This document shows, in pieces, positions 26,516-35,635 of a stretch of 64,000 nt of DNA (within the stretch, counting starts at the first letter, position 1; each line of letters opens with the position of its first letter). The DNA lies in contig NZ_JABFFR010000001.1 in the NCBI RefSeq assembly GCF_013423485.1, forward strand, positions 682,001 to 746,000. Reading direction: 5' to 3'. The stretch is from Azospirillum oleiclasticum (GTDB taxonomy: Bacteria > Pseudomonadota > Alphaproteobacteria > Azospirillales > Azospirillaceae). The position numbers and the translations under genes are program-made. A model generated the notes under the pieces. It saw nothing but the letters and a program-made list of their open reading frames with translations. It was not told the DNA's origin and did not search any database.

Positions 26516-28063
26516 ATGAGCCAAGCGATTTTCCGAGCGGCCTGCGCGGCGCTTCTGTCGGCGGGGCTGCTGTCCGCCATGCCGCCCGCCGCAACGCCCG
26601 CCCATGCCCAGGCCCAGGCGACCCAGGACCGTGGCGACGGCCCACGGGCGGAGCGGCCGGAACCTTTCGACGCCCAGCGCACGACCACCAGCCACCGGCT
26701 CGACCTGCCGTCCGGCGCGCTCGCCTACACCGCCACGGCGGAGTTCCTGCCGCTGCGCGAGGGGGCAAAGGAGGAGGTGGCGGCCCGCGTCTTCACCATC
26801 GCCTACACGCAGGACGGGGCCGAGCCGGCCCGCCGGCCTGTGGCCTTCGTGTTCAACGGCGGCCCCGGTGCCTCCTCGGCCTACCTGCATCTGGGCGCGC
26901 TGGGGCCGAAGGTGGTGGCCTTCAACGAGGACGGATCGCTGCCGCGCCCGCCGTCGCCGGTGGTGGACAACCCCGACAGCTGGCTGGCCTTCACCGACCT
27001 CGTCTTCATCGACCCGGTCGGCACCGGCTACAGCCGCGCGGTCAAGGGGGAGGAGGAGGCGGAGAAGCGCTTCTGGAACCCCGACGCGGACGCCCGCTCC
27101 ATGGCGGAGATCGTCCGCCTCTGGCTGGTGCGCAACGGCCGGTGGGACTCGCTGAAGTTCCTCGTCGGGGAAAGCTACGGCGGCTACCGCATCGCCCGGA
27201 TGGCGGACGCGCTGTTCGACGGACCGGGGGTGTCGGTCAACGGGCTGATCATGGTGTCGCCGGTGGTGGACTTCGCCACCATCCGCGACAGCGACGCCAT
27301 GCTGCTGCCCTGGGCTTTCCGCCTGCCGTCCTTCGCCGCCGCCGCCGCCGCACTCGGCAAGGCGCCGGGCACGCCGGCGGAAGCCGCGGCTGCTGCGGAA
27401 CGCTTTGCGCTCGGCCCCTTCCTGCCGGGGCTGGCCGGGATCGATCCGGGGAACATCGCGGCGTCGCGGGACCTGTTCGGCGCGCTCGCCGGCATGACCG
27501 GTCTGCCGGCGGAGCTGGTGGAACGCCATCGCGGCCGCATTTCCGCCGGTGTCTTCGCGCGCGAGATCCTGCGCGGCGCCGGTCGGATCGTCAGCGTCTA
27601 CGACGCCACCTTCACCGGCATCGATCCCGATCCCTCGGCCGCGCGGGTGCAGTCCGATCCTTTTCTCGACGGGACCAAGCCCACCTACGCCACCGCCTAT
27701 GCGGGCTATGTGCAGCGGGAGCTGGGGGTGAAGACGGATGTGCCCTTCCGCCTGCTCAGCGAGCGGGTCAACCGTGGCTGGGAATGGCCGCGCATGACGC
27801 TGCCGAGCGCGCGGGACGAGCTGCAGCGGGTGCTGGCGCTGGCGCCGGGGATGCGGGTGCTGATCGCGCACGGGCGCACCGATCTGGTCACGCCCTACAT
27901 GGCGTCGCGCTGGCTCGCCACCAACCTGGAGCTTGCCCCCGGCACCCGCGACCGCGTGCGGGTGACGGTGCAGGACGGCGGCCACATGATGTACACGCGG
28001 GCACCCGAGCGTAAACTGTTGTTTGATCACGCCCGGACGCTGGTCGAAGAAGCAACTCATTGA
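26516..28063 (+). CDS. Secreted S10-family serine carboxypeptidase
   Basis: A 515-residue exported peptidase. The signal peptide ends near TPAHAQAQ. The oxyanion segment FVFNGGPGASSAYLHLGALGP precedes the nucleophile Ser220 in VGESYGGYRIA; the catalytic Asp and His are in IAHGRTDLVTPY and DGGHMMYTR. Bacterial S10 enzymes remove C-terminal residues from peptides, probably in the periplasm. It is a single gene and the last one with typical backbone codon use before the integrase. Confidence 0.9.
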   Translation: MSQAIFRAACAALLSAGLLSAMPPAATPAHAQAQATQDRGDGPRAERPEPFDAQRTTTSHRLDLPSGALAYTATAEFLPLREGAKEEVAARVFTIAYTQDGAEPARRPVAFVFNGGPGASSAYLHLGALGPKVVAFNEDGSLPRPPSPVVDNPDSWLAFTDLVFIDPVGTGYSRAVKGEEEAEKRFWNPDADARSMAEIVRLWLVRNGRWDSLKFLVGESYGGYRIARMADALFDGPGVSVNGLIMVSPVVDFATIRDSDAMLLPWAFRLPSFAAAAAALGKAPGTPAEAAAAAERFALGPFLPGLAGIDPGNIAASRDLFGALAGMTGLPAELVERHRGRISAGVFAREILRGAGRIVSVYDATFTGIDPDPSAARVQSDPFLDGTKPTYATAYAGYVQRELGVKTDVPFRLLSERVNRGWEWPRMTLPSARDELQRVLALAPGMRVLIAHGRTDLVTPYMASRWLATNLELAPGTRDRVRVTVQDGGHMMYTRAPERKLLFDHARTLVEEATH

Positions 28064-28145
28064 TTTAGGATGGTCTTTCGCATCGGCAGTACCGGGCTGT
28101 GATCAGAACCAACTGTCGGATTTAGCCACAACGCCGTACAGCCAG

Positions 28146-28228
28146 GATCTGTGATCCGGCCCTCGGCCCATCGGCTGACTTGCCTAACCGGCTGATCTAT
28201 CTGATGCTTTTCTATGAAATCACAGATC
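28146..28228. repeat. Inverted repeat pair in front of the integrase
   Basis: GATCTGTGAT at 28146-28155 and its exact reverse complement ATCACAGATC at 28219-28228, 63 bases apart, end 18 bases before the integrase start. They could be arm-type integrase sites or an operator of the integrase promoter. I see no tRNA gene here that would act as an attachment site. Confidence 0.45.
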
Positions 28229-28246
28229 AGGCTGTGAGAGGTTGTG

Positions 28247-29419
28247 ATGAGCGATGAGATCGAGATCCGGACTCGGCGGGAGTATGGACCGGGGTACGTG
28301 CGGGTCCTGGCGAGGTTCGGTTACTACGAGGAACTGGTTTCCCTGGAGGGGATACAGGCCCGCCTAGTCAAAAGGAGGGATAGTAAAAATTATTACATTG
28401 AGCTAATGCTCGAAGGTGTGGAGTGCCCTCGGCCCACCTCGCTAAAGACTTCTGATCTCCAGAAGGCCATTGAATTGGCTCGAGAAAAGTACCGGGATGC
28501 TATCAGGCGGGTCATCCGGGAGGAACCCTTGGGGGAGCCACTGATGAAAGACTTGCTAGATGCTTTCATCCGTTGGCAACGGGAGCGGGTGATCAAGAAG
28601 GAGTTCGAGCACAACCGCATCCGCCGGCACCGCAGCATCTCGGTCAACCACATCTTGCCGCTGCTGGGGCATCGGCACCTGTCCAGTTTGACGACTGAGG
28701 ACGCGGCGAAGTTCCAGCGGGAGCGTCTCAAATCGGGGGCAAAGCCGTCCACGGTCGCCACCGACGTGGCGACCCTCAGGGACTGGGCAAGGTTCGGGAT
28801 GGAAAGGGGCTACCGGAAGATCCCTCTGGTTGCTCCGGTCAAGCACGCTGATCCTGTGACGGTCGAGAGTAGCTGGTTCGAACCGGAAGAAATGCGAAGG
28901 TTGCGGAATGCCCTCCGGCACGAAGACCCGGTACTTCGCAATCTGGTTCTGTTCCTTTACCATACCGGTTGCCGACCGACCGAGGCCGGTAACTTGCGGT
29001 TTGAAGACGTGATCCCTCACAAGCCCCGCGGCGGGGCTCCGAGCGTGAGGCTTCGTCTCCGGGGTAAGGGGAAGAACCGCGTCATTCCGGTGCTGCCGGT
29101 GGTCCGAACCATTGTGGAACGGATGGCGGCACACCACGGCCGGCGTACTGGCCAGATATTTCCGGATGTCAAACGGCTCTCGGAGCGGTTCCGGTACTTC
29201 CTCCTGAAGGAAGGACTGTATTATGACGCAGAAGGGAACCGGCGGCGATTGTATTCGCTCCGGCACACCAGAGCGACGCAAGAACTCCTGAGGGGACAGG
29301 TCCCGGCTGTACTGGCCGGTTGGATGGGGCACACGATTGAGATCCAGCAGCGGGTCTATTCAAAGGTGCTGAAGGTCGTGGAACAGGAGGGATTGATGCG
29401 GCGGGGCAGAGGGCGTTGA
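28247..29419 (+). CDS. Tyrosine recombinase/integrase of the island
   Basis: A 390-residue site-specific recombinase. An N-terminal AP2/DUF3596-like part and a SAM-like core-binding domain (about 95-200; LLDAFIRWQRERV) precede the catalytic domain with Arg243 (HTGCRPTEAGNLR), His340 and Arg342 (LRHTRAT), His362 (GWMGHTIEI) and the nucleophile Tyr371 (RVYSKV). All catalytic residues are intact, so the enzyme could be active. The ATG at 28247 is preceded by GAGAGG. Base composition drops relative to the backbone, which marks the start of the accessory island. Confidence 0.93.
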   Translation: MSDEIEIRTRREYGPGYVRVLARFGYYEELVSLEGIQARLVKRRDSKNYYIELMLEGVECPRPTSLKTSDLQKAIELAREKYRDAIRRVIREEPLGEPLMKDLLDAFIRWQRERVIKKEFEHNRIRRHRSISVNHILPLLGHRHLSSLTTEDAAKFQRERLKSGAKPSTVATDVATLRDWARFGMERGYRKIPLVAPVKHADPVTVESSWFEPEEMRRLRNALRHEDPVLRNLVLFLYHTGCRPTEAGNLRFEDVIPHKPRGGAPSVRLRLRGKGKNRVIPVLPVVRTIVERMAAHHGRRTGQIFPDVKRLSERFRYFLLKEGLYYDAEGNRRRLYSLRHTRATQELLRGQVPAVLAGWMGHTIEIQQRVYSKVLKVVEQEGLMRRGRGR

Positions 29420-29531
29420 TCTCAGTGTCCGTCCGGGAAGGGTATGAATCGGATCAAGGGGATGGGAAATGGGTTGAAGTCATTGACACGGCTGTGATTC
29501 CCTCTGCGAGGTCACCGTTTGGACCACCGCG

Positions 29532-29804
29532 ATGTGGACACCCGAGAACCGCCCCCTGTACAACCGCGATCACCTTCGTTACCCGAGCGACCTGACGGAC
29601 GCGGAATGGGCGTTGGTCGAATCGCTGCTCCCGCCGGCATGGTCCACCCGGCTGACGCTGGCCGAACCGATCAGCCGCCGCGAGGATTTCGAGGTGGCGA
29701 CCTGCCGGCTGCTCGCTGATCTGACCGAGAGCTTGTTGACAAGCGGTTGTGGGGAACGCCGTTCGGACAGCCGAAAGTGGTCGGAGATGGTCAAAGATTC
29801 GTGA
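29532..29804 (+). pseudogene. IS5-family transposase N-terminal remnant
   Basis: The first ~36 codons read MWTPENRPLYNRDHLRYPSD and LTDAEWALVESLLPPA, the usual N-terminus of IS5-group transposases of alphaproteobacteria. After that the frame loses family resemblance and stops at 29804, so the catalytic DDE domain is missing. The DNA from 29420 to 29959 otherwise holds no convincing gene. It is a truncated insertion sequence left behind the integrase. Confidence 0.75.
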
Positions 29805-29959
29805 GCTATTGAGGGCCAACTGCTTGGCAAACAGTGGGGCGACAGCCCAGCATCACTGAGCCAGACGGTTGCGACAGTAAACATCATGAACTTGGCGACG
29901 AGGAAGCAACAAAGTATGCTCCGGATGGGAGAAACAACTCGGGTTGGAGGGGAAGCCAG

Positions 29960-30640
29960 ATGCCTGAACAAGATCCTCCGCCGCTGGGAGAGGCACGATC
30001 AGATGTCGTTGCTCGCACGCTCACCACGCTTGCTGGAGCCGTGCCGTGCGTCGGTCCGCTCATTCAAGTGGCTTTGAGCGAGACCATTCCGAACGTTCGT
30101 CTGGAACGTATCGAAGCGTACCTGATCCATCTTCAAAGCCGTCTGGACGAACAAACGCTCAACGACTCGCTCAGAACCGCTGATGGGCTCGACGTGTTCG
30201 AAGAGGGAATGTGGCAATCAGCTAGAGCATATTCAGACGAAAGGAAGCAATACATTGCGGAGTTGGTCTCCAAAGGAATGGATTCGAATGGGACTGAAAG
30301 GCAGGAATCTCGCCATGGCCTCCGAATACTAAATCAATTGGATGATGCACAAATTATCATTCTAAGCAGCTATCAGTTGAAATACCGCCTAATTGGTGAA
30401 GAATCGACTGTCGCATTCTACAAAAAGCACAGAGATGTACTGGGGCCATTCAGTCGAGAGATCGGTCCCAACAACAAGGATAGGGGGAAGGCAGAACTCA
30501 AGGATGCCTTTGAGCGGCATCTCAGTTCGTTTGGTTTGCTCGACGTTAAGAGCGAAGATTACAACACGGGGCGTGTTTCTTACGAACTCACGGCTCAGGG
30601 TAGACGGTTCCTTGAATATCTCGGGATTGCCGAACGCTAG
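29960..30640 (+). CDS. Hypothetical protein
   Basis: A 226-residue protein I do not recognise. The ATG at 29960 is preceded by GGAGGGGAAG. Residues ~20-45 (TLTTLAGAVPCVGPLIQVALSE) are hydrophobic with Gly/Pro, followed by a charged helical region; the C-terminal third looks like a winged-helix or alpha-beta tail (YELTAQGRRFLEYLGI, a pattern common at the end of wHTH domains). It lies 8 bases before the next gene on the same strand, so the two probably form an operon. Codon use is more AT-rich than the backbone. Confidence 0.65.
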   Translation: MPEQDPPPLGEARSDVVARTLTTLAGAVPCVGPLIQVALSETIPNVRLERIEAYLIHLQSRLDEQTLNDSLRTADGLDVFEEGMWQSARAYSDERKQYIAELVSKGMDSNGTERQESRHGLRILNQLDDAQIIILSSYQLKYRLIGEESTVAFYKKHRDVLGPFSREIGPNNKDRGKAELKDAFERHLSSFGLLDVKSEDYNTGRVSYELTAQGRRFLEYLGIAER

Positions 30641-30648
30641 AGGCTAAA

Positions 30649-31782
30649 TTGGAACCGAAGATAAAGATCTGGCGTCTCCATCCCCGGACCTTTGAGCGAT
30701 TCGTCCCGCACCAGCACCGTGACGGATATTTCCGTGTAGCCGATCCCACACTCGGCAAGGTCAAGCACCACGCCGAACACCAGATCCCTGTGGTAAGCGA
30801 GGAGGACCTCGTCGCCTACATCAGGCGGGGTTATCTCTGCCGCATGCGTGGCGAAGAAACCGGGCAGGTCAACCTTATCGCCGCGAGCGAGATCATGACC
30901 GACGCCCCCGGTGCGGTATCTGCCGAACCCAAGGCATCACGAACTTCGCCAACGAGTGGGGTGAAGACGACCTCGTCGATGGCCATGTCACTGCCCCCCG
31001 ACCTCAAGCCGCCGGCCTCCGGCCTGTTGCCGTCCCATGGCCGCGTTGCCTGTACCGATTGCTTTCCCGGCGGCACCGCAGAATGGGGTGTCTCAGTGGT
31101 GGAAGGCTCGGGCTGGCGGCTGACCAACAATCCCATGGCCTGGGGTGGCCAGAACCCTCGTGTGCTCGTGCTCGGCTTCAGCAAGGGCGGCACGCAGAAC
31201 GACGGTATCCTGAACCGCCCCCATGCCGAAGTGGCCTTCCGAGGCGGCCGGCACGCCGTCGCCAGCGTCCTGGGCACGCTCGGCCTGATGCCGAGCGACC
31301 GGTCTATCGACGAACTGATTGCCGACCGCGACGGCGACATCGCTTTCGGGTCTTTGGTGCGGTGTTCGGTGTCGAAACTGGATCGCAGGAGTGGTCGTTG
31401 GGTGATGTCGGGGAGCGACATCATGGGCTCCTGCCTTCGCGAAGGTGCCATCGGCCACGTTATCTCCAACTGCACCCGGCGGTACCTTGCTTGCCTTCCG
31501 CCGAGGCTGAAGATGGTCGTCATATACGGCAACGACGTGGACTACGTGGACGGCTGCCTTCGAGCCATTGCCGGTGTCCGACCAGGGGTTCGGAAGCTCA
31601 ACGCCGTCTCCTACACCGACGGAACTGTGGCGTTCATTCACGTCGTGCACTTCAAGGCACAGGGGGGCATCGTACCCAACTGGTGCCATGGCGAACCGGG
31701 ACGGGCATCCCACGCCGAACATGACCAGCCGCTCAAACGGGAATTGGCCCTCCAAGCGATCCGCTTGGCCCTTGCTCCTTGA
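30649..31782 (+). CDS. Hypothetical protein, possibly with a uracil-DNA-glycosylase-like fold
   Basis: A 377-residue protein starting at a TTG (30649) behind AGAGG. The N-terminal ~100 residues are basic, followed by a linker. The C-terminal part shows NPRVLVLGFSKGG, a central VVIYGN strand and a final FIHVVHFKAQGG; this order (strand-Gly loop, V-x3-GN, terminal strand with His) recalls the UDG superfamily, but no canonical motif is exact, so that is only an inference. Two Cys (ACTDCF) could bind metal. It forms a pair with the gene before it. Confidence 0.6.
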   Translation: MEPKIKIWRLHPRTFERFVPHQHRDGYFRVADPTLGKVKHHAEHQIPVVSEEDLVAYIRRGYLCRMRGEETGQVNLIAASEIMTDAPGAVSAEPKASRTSPTSGVKTTSSMAMSLPPDLKPPASGLLPSHGRVACTDCFPGGTAEWGVSVVEGSGWRLTNNPMAWGGQNPRVLVLGFSKGGTQNDGILNRPHAEVAFRGGRHAVASVLGTLGLMPSDRSIDELIADRDGDIAFGSLVRCSVSKLDRRSGRWVMSGSDIMGSCLREGAIGHVISNCTRRYLACLPPRLKMVVIYGNDVDYVDGCLRAIAGVRPGVRKLNAVSYTDGTVAFIHVVHFKAQGGIVPNWCHGEPGRASHAEHDQPLKRELALQAIRLALAP

Positions 31783-31845
31783 TTGACAGATCTTCGAACC
31801 GTGGGATGTTCAACTTCAGCGAACGACGGTTCAAAGAGTTGTAAC

Positions 31846-32058
31846 ATGCGATTTGTGGCGTATTACCGGGTGAGCACGCGGGACCAAGGTCGCAGCGGTC
31901 TGTGCCTGGACGCTCAACGGGCTGCCGTTCTGCGGTTCCTCCGTGACGATGACATCGGGGAGGTGGGCTTGACGGTGCAGCGGACACCGATGGTGATGCC
32001 GGTGGATGTCCGGTTCGGTCATCGGGCCGTCGTGATGGTACCGCTCGACCGACCCTGA
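31846..32058 (+). pseudogene. Serine recombinase N-terminal remnant
   Basis: MRFVAYYRVSTRDQGRSG, then LDAQRAAVLRFL: the N-terminal strand and catalytic Ser of a resolvase/invertase (YxRVST). Resemblance stops after ~40 codons; the rest of the frame runs into the 85-bp repeat at 32046. No catalytic Arg cluster or DNA-binding domain follows, so it is a decayed fragment. Confidence 0.75.
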
Positions 32059-32130
32059 TGGCGACGCCCGACATTGTCCAGCCCGTCGGTTGTCTGTAAA
32101 ATCAAGATTTGAAGGCAACCGGAGTGGAGG
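32046..32130 (+). repeat. 85-bp dispersed repeat, copy A
   Basis: This segment recurs in inverted orientation at 38409-38493, with 69 of 85 bases identical in my hand alignment. The best conserved core is GATTTGAAGGCAAC near the right end. Here it ends at the ribosome site of the nucleotidyltransferase gene. It may be a shared promoter region or the trace of a mobile cassette end. Confidence 0.65.
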
Positions 32131-32135
32131 GGCTT

Positions 32136-33263
32136 GTGCGGGAACTCGGGCTGGCCATGCAGACCATGTTCGCCGACCTGGAGCAGCGGTGCCTGGACGC
32201 CGAGTTCGACGCGGCATTTCCCGCCACCGGCAGCTTCTCCAAGAAGGAGCGGAAGGGGCGGGGATACTGGTACTTCCAGGGGTATGAGGACGGCCACAGA
32301 TACAGCCGCTACGTCGGCCCCGCCGAGGACCCGGAGATCGCCGCCCGCATCGAGCGGTTCCGTGACCTGAAGGCGGACTTCACCGAACGGCGGCGGATGG
32401 TGTCGGCTCTGAAAGCCGCCGGGCTGCCGTCGCCGGACGCCTTCACCGGCGACCTTGCCGAGGCCCTGTGGCAGGCTGGCGTGTTCCGGCTGCGTGGCGT
32501 GCTGGTCGGCACGCTGGCGTTCCAGTGCTACGCCGGGCTGTTGGGGGTCCGGCTGCCCGCAGCCCATCTCCGCACCGGCGACATGGACATCGCCCAGTTC
32601 CACTCGGTGTCCATTTCCGTCGAGGACAGCCTGCCGCCCATTCTCGACGTGCTCCGGAAGGTGGATGCGAGCTTCCAGGAGGTGCCGCATCAGGCCGACA
32701 CCCGGCAGGCCACGGCGTTCCGGAACCGCAAAGGCTTCCTGGTGGAATTCCTGGTGCCCAACACCAGCAAGGATGAGTATCAGGGCAAGCCCGCCGCCAT
32801 GCCGGCCCTGGGCGGGGCCGCCGCCCAGCCCCTGCGGTTCCTCGACTTTCTGATCCACACCCCGGTCCGGTCGGTTCTGCTTCACGCTGGCGGTGTGCCG
32901 GTCCGGGTGCCGGCACCGGAGCGGTATGCCGTGCATAAGCTGATCGTCTCGGCACGGCGGCGAGCCGACCCGAACGGCCGGTTGAAAGCCGACAAGGACG
33001 TGGCCCAAGCCGGGATTCTGATCGAAGCCATGGCCCGCAGGCATCACCATGATCTTGCCGACGCCTGGATCGAGGCGTGGTCGAGGGGGCCGAAGTGGCG
33101 GGAAGCCTTGACCGACGGCTTGTCCCGGCTGCCGGACTCCCAATGGGAAATGCTGGCCAACGCCATCCGGCGAGCCGGTGGGAGCCAGAAGCAGAAACCC
33201 GACGACGTTGGCTTCGGAAAAGGCAGAGAACCCCGCGTAACGCAAGAAGACGGCGGCCCTTAG
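32136..33263 (+). CDS. GSU2403-family nucleotidyltransferase-fold protein
   Basis: A 375-residue protein of the NTP_transf_8 type. The nucleotidyltransferase core is visible as FRLRGVLVGTLAFQCYAGLL, then RTGDMDIAQF (the D-x-D metal pair) and later FLVEFLVPN. An N-terminal part has the motif KGRGYWYFQGYEDGHRYSRYVG seen in this family, and a helical C-terminal extension follows. I chose GTG 32136 with GGAGG five to ten bases upstream; a TTG at 32109 would include the repeat. Members occur in mobile islands and their activity is not established; an AbiEii/MNT-like toxin or tRNA-modifying role is possible. Confidence 0.78.
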   Translation: MRELGLAMQTMFADLEQRCLDAEFDAAFPATGSFSKKERKGRGYWYFQGYEDGHRYSRYVGPAEDPEIAARIERFRDLKADFTERRRMVSALKAAGLPSPDAFTGDLAEALWQAGVFRLRGVLVGTLAFQCYAGLLGVRLPAAHLRTGDMDIAQFHSVSISVEDSLPPILDVLRKVDASFQEVPHQADTRQATAFRNRKGFLVEFLVPNTSKDEYQGKPAAMPALGGAAAQPLRFLDFLIHTPVRSVLLHAGGVPVRVPAPERYAVHKLIVSARRRADPNGRLKADKDVAQAGILIEAMARRHHHDLADAWIEAWSRGPKWREALTDGLSRLPDSQWEMLANAIRRAGGSQKQKPDDVGFGKGREPRVTQEDGGP

Positions 33264-33280
33264 CCGCCTGATCGAGCCGG

Positions 33281-33649
33281 TTACTGCCCGGCGACCCGCT
33301 GAGCGGCCTGGAGTTTTTCGGCGATGCGGCTGGCCAGCAGGTCCAGGTCGATGTGGATAGCTGGGCCAGTGGGATCGGGCAGGACGGTGTTGGCCGTCAC
33401 CGAGGGGGCGGGGGGCGGTCGGCAGGCCCTGTCGCACGCGGCGTGGGCCGGATCTCTTCCGATGCCCCCGCGGGCCGCCTCGAACATGTCCTCGATCTCG
33501 ACGCTCACCCTCCGGGCCACCCGGATGGCGTCGGGGTAGCTGCTGGTCCTGAGGGAGCGATTGACGTGCGTCCGACCCAGAACCGCCTGGAGGTCGGCCG
33601 GGACGCGGGTTCGGAACTGCCACACGGCTCCCCGCAGCCACAGCCCCAT
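33281..33649 (-). CDS. DUF6538-type integrase N-terminal domain protein, possibly a truncated integrase
   Basis: A 122-residue reading (ATG 33649). The opening GLWLRGAVWQFRTRVPADLQ and VNRSLRTSSYPDAIRVARRV matches the arm-binding N-terminal domain of many phage-type tyrosine recombinases (DUF6538). The catalytic domain is missing; a Pro-rich tail ends AEKLQAAQRVAG. It could be a stand-alone DNA-binding protein or the 5' stub of a decayed integrase. It converges on the nucleotidyltransferase gene. Confidence 0.6.
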   Translation of the reverse strand: MGLWLRGAVWQFRTRVPADLQAVLGRTHVNRSLRTSSYPDAIRVARRVSVEIEDMFEAARGGIGRDPAHAACDRACRPPPAPSVTANTVLPDPTGPAIHIDLDLLASRIAEKLQAAQRVAGQ

Positions 33650-34091
33650 GGGACGCCGCTTGGGTGACAGGGAAGTGCGACACCCCGGACGGGCTGAAAC
33701 GGCGGATTTTGAAGGGGATGAAGGCGATTCGGCCGACGTCGTGTGCGACAGGGCTGTGGCACACACCGGGTCCGACGCCCTGTTCGGGGCGGATTTCCCA
33801 GCCGAATCAATGGGAACACAAGTAATGGTGGAGCCGAGGAGGATCATGTGGATACCGGGTCAGGTCTGTCCGGTGACATTGTCTGCCACCGGACAGCAGG
33901 CGTCGAGAGCACGCAGCGAACACGCCTGTGGGCCTGCCTGAATACCGGTGCCCCGGACATGGTACCGGGCTCGTGGACACCAAGTCAAAAATCCAAATTT
34001 CAGGGAAAATCGCTATTTTGACGCTGGGCGTGAAATTTTTTCAGAATGCTTCCAACGCGGCCGCCCGGCCGTCCGAAGACAAGGAAGCACA

Positions 34092-35624
34092 ATGGATAAG
34101 ATGATTAATGGCAATGACCGGACAAACGTTCCGGCTATTTTAGAAGAGGCCCGACTGGATATGACCCAGCGGGATCGAAAGGACCCTCATAGCTTCGCTG
34201 AAACGGTCCTGCGGCGACTGCCAGTCCAAGACCTCGGCCCCGACGATATCGACGCCGTTGCGGATTTCCTGCGGCAGGAGGTCGGCCTCAACGTTGCACT
34301 GGTGAAGCGGAAGATCACTCGGGCGAAGGTCACTGAAGCCCTCGGGACCTATCCGACCAACCTGATGGAGTTCATCCGAGCCTATGCGGAGCGGTTTGGT
34401 TTGAAGCCCACCCTGCGGAACAGTGTGAAAATTACGAAGCGGTCCTCCTATACGGACGACGACGGCCGTGTGATGCCAATCCAAGAGTTTAGTGAGGAAG
34501 AGGAGTACATGAACCGGTTTGCCGAGATCTGGAGCCCGAAGGAAATTGATGAGCACCGCGTTCTGGCCCGGATGAAGATGTTCCGTGAGGATCACGGCCT
34601 GTCATTCACCGATGCTGGTATCGACCGAGCCTGGAGCGAATGGCTCACCCGGCATCGAAGCGAGATCTTGTTCTGGCTCTGCGATGCGGTTGGCTGCGGC
34701 CTTGCTGACGTGGAAAGGCAGGAAGCTGCCGAGCAGGAATGGGATCGGTTCCTTCGAGCCATTCTGTTGGACTATGAGAAGGACCACATCCTTGCTGGAG
34801 CAGTGCTGAGCCATTTGATCTGGCTGGTTGGGCGGAAGATCCGGACCCTGCCGGTGGGCGGCCACATGATGCCCGTCTTGATTGGGCGTCAGGGGGGCGG
34901 CAAAACCGAGATGGTGAAACGGTTCCTTTCCCCCTTGGGCGACGCCTGGATCGACAGCGACTTCGCTAAGCTGGCCGACGACCGCCACAGTGAGGTTCTG
35001 GCCAATATCCCAGTGCACTTCCTTGATGAGATGTCCTACGCATCTCGCACCGACATTGAGGTCACCAAACGGAAGATCACCGCCGAGTCGATCACTTATC
35101 GCCCGCTGCATACGAACGTGACGAAGACCGTGAGGAATTTGGCATCGTTCATTGGTTGCTCCAACCAGCCACTCGGGCACTCGATCCAAGACACGACGGG
35201 AACACGGCGTTTCTACGCGATCACTGTCAAGGACCGGCTGGACTGGGAGGTGGTGAACGACATCCAGTGGGGGCTGCTCTGGGCATCGGTTGACGCCTAT
35301 GGCCCGAGTCCGCTGGACGCGATGCGGGACGCCATCGCGGCCGAGCAGGAAAGCCACCGGGTTATGAGTTCGGTGGAGGAGTGGCTGGTCGCTGTTGACC
35401 GGCAGTTCCATCCGAACAAGCAGATCGGTGAGTGGCAGGCGGCCGATGAAATGTTCCGAGTGTTCACCGAGTTCGACCGGGAGGTCAATCCAGGCCGGCC
35501 GACCAACCTGCGGAACTTCGGCATTGAAATGTCGCGGCTGGCGGCCTTAGCCGGGACGCGGGTCGAGCGGGTGCGGGACAAGCGAGGGGTGAAGTATCGG
35601 ATCTTGCCGGCTGAGGCAGATTGA
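34092..35624 (+). CDS. VapE-like primase/helicase ATPase
   Basis: A 510-residue protein of the virulence-associated protein E / phage D5-type helicase group. The Walker A is LIGRQGGGKTEMVKRFL near residue 265, the Walker B IPVHFLDEMSY, and FIGCSNQPLG plus GTRRFYAI match the SF3-like sensor and Arg-finger region of VapE proteins. The N-terminal ~200 residues are acidic and helical. The start has AAGGAAG upstream. Such proteins replicate phage satellites and integrative elements. The repeat cluster just downstream (35636-35799) would suit an origin (inference). 33650-34091 holds no convincing gene. Confidence 0.85.
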   Translation: MDKMINGNDRTNVPAILEEARLDMTQRDRKDPHSFAETVLRRLPVQDLGPDDIDAVADFLRQEVGLNVALVKRKITRAKVTEALGTYPTNLMEFIRAYAERFGLKPTLRNSVKITKRSSYTDDDGRVMPIQEFSEEEEYMNRFAEIWSPKEIDEHRVLARMKMFREDHGLSFTDAGIDRAWSEWLTRHRSEILFWLCDAVGCGLADVERQEAAEQEWDRFLRAILLDYEKDHILAGAVLSHLIWLVGRKIRTLPVGGHMMPVLIGRQGGGKTEMVKRFLSPLGDAWIDSDFAKLADDRHSEVLANIPVHFLDEMSYASRTDIEVTKRKITAESITYRPLHTNVTKTVRNLASFIGCSNQPLGHSIQDTTGTRRFYAITVKDRLDWEVVNDIQWGLLWASVDAYGPSPLDAMRDAIAAEQESHRVMSSVEEWLVAVDRQFHPNKQIGEWQAADEMFRVFTEFDREVNPGRPTNLRNFGIEMSRLAALAGTRVERVRDKRGVKYRILPAEAD

Positions 35625-35635
35625 AAACGCGGGTG

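Noticed and set aside
28064-28246. tRNA gene as attachment site
   Set aside because: I could not fold any segment into a cloverleaf with a T-loop GTTCRANNC motif.
29454-29819. 121-residue minus-strand frame beside the integrase
   Set aside because: The plus strand of the same DNA encodes a clear IS5 transposase start, so the minus frame is a shadow.
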